Shown one piece after another: positions 63,888-64,000 of a stretch of 64,000 bases of DNA. The notes under the pieces were generated by a model, which worked only from the letters and a program-made list of their open reading frames with translations, did no database searches and was not told where the DNA came from. Numbering within the stretch: the first letter of the stretch is position 1; the number at the start of each line of letters is the position of its first letter. Source of the DNA: Nocardioidaceae bacterium (GTDB taxonomy: Bacteria > Actinomycetota > Actinomycetes > Propionibacteriales > Nocardioidaceae); contig WQZX01000002.1 in NCBI GenBank assembly GCA_009780515.1, forward strand, positions 42,745 to 106,744, written 5' to 3'. The position numbers and the translations under genes are program-made.

Positions 63888-64000
63888 TGTCCGGCGGCGT
63901 CCTACTCTCCCACAGCCTCTCGGTTGCAGTACCATCGGCGCTGGCAGGCTTAACTTCCGGGTTCGGGATGGGACCGGGTGTTTCCCTGCCGCTATGGCCG
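63888..64000 (-). rRNA. rrf: 5S ribosomal RNA, 5' end cut by the window
   Basis: On the minus strand the sequence reads CGGCCATAGCGGCAGGGAAA at the right edge, includes the CCCATCCCGAACCCGGAAG core and ends near GTAGGACGCCGCCGGACA. This is the actinobacterial 5S rRNA, lacking only the first few bases. The rest of the rRNA operon must continue beyond the right edge. Confidence 0.95.

Overview
The window is high-GC DNA from an actinobacterium, most likely Nocardioides or a close relative in the Propionibacteriales. The inference rests on many GTG starts, dense 4-bp stop/start overlaps, a set of actinobacteria-specific families (DUF3710, DUF3093, DUF4193, DUF3159, DUF3052, DUF3145), a homodimeric-type pyruvate dehydrogenase E1, a cysteine-rich actinobacterial ferrochelatase and a complete mce lipid-import operon. 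It is chromosomal core sequence with several accessory insertions.

Positions 1-14 kb: housekeeping genes. These are the end of a ketoacyl reductase with a MaoC dehydratase, then a minus-strand series of thioesterase II, a PAC2 protein, a lipoprotein with a zinc-peptidase-like motif that seems to start at CTG, dxs, an SMP-30-like protein, a NUDIX hydrolase and a lipoprotein. Aconitase follows, with an 18-bp perfect palindrome upstream, then a small lipoprotein and an APC permease.

Positions 14-18 kb: an accessory cassette of three overlapping minus-strand genes (HTH protein, AbiEii-like nucleotidyltransferase, ERCC4 nuclease with an Lsr2 DNA-binding tail) behind a 13-bp inverted-repeat operator. 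It lies between an RNA methyltransferase gene that carries a one-base frameshift and a diverged second copy of that gene's 3' end.

Positions 18-32 kb: K+ uptake regulators ceoB/ceoC, a minus-strand group containing dut, inositol phosphatase with ferrochelatase, an aldonolactone oxidase, the conserved Nif3 / zinc-ribbon / RNase H-phosphatase operon, and a PucR-type regulator overlapping a truncated, degenerate P-type ATPase.

Positions 32-49 kb: the mce region. Three secreted proteins of unknown function and a second PucR-type regulator precede an operon of a transglycosylase-like protein, an MceG ATPase fused in frame to a YrbEA permease, YrbEB, MceA-F and two Mce-associated membrane proteins. 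Two TTGTCA-N6-TGACAA sites flank the third secreted-protein gene.

Positions 50.2-54.0 kb: a 3.8-kb integrated element in the 3' end of tRNA-Val. It has 25-bp direct repeats at its ends, a tyrosine integrase broken by a frameshift, very small membrane or zinc-binding proteins resembling a phage lysis or exclusion region, and paired TCTAGA-centred palindromes.

Positions 54-64 kb: peroxiredoxin with an acyl-CoA synthetase, DUF3052, aceE, a 168-bp MITE-like inverted-repeat element directly before an acyl carrier protein gene, DUF3145, an alpha/beta hydrolase, a secreted protein, a tetratricopeptide-like protein, and the end of an rRNA operon (5S rRNA plus terminator) entering from the right.
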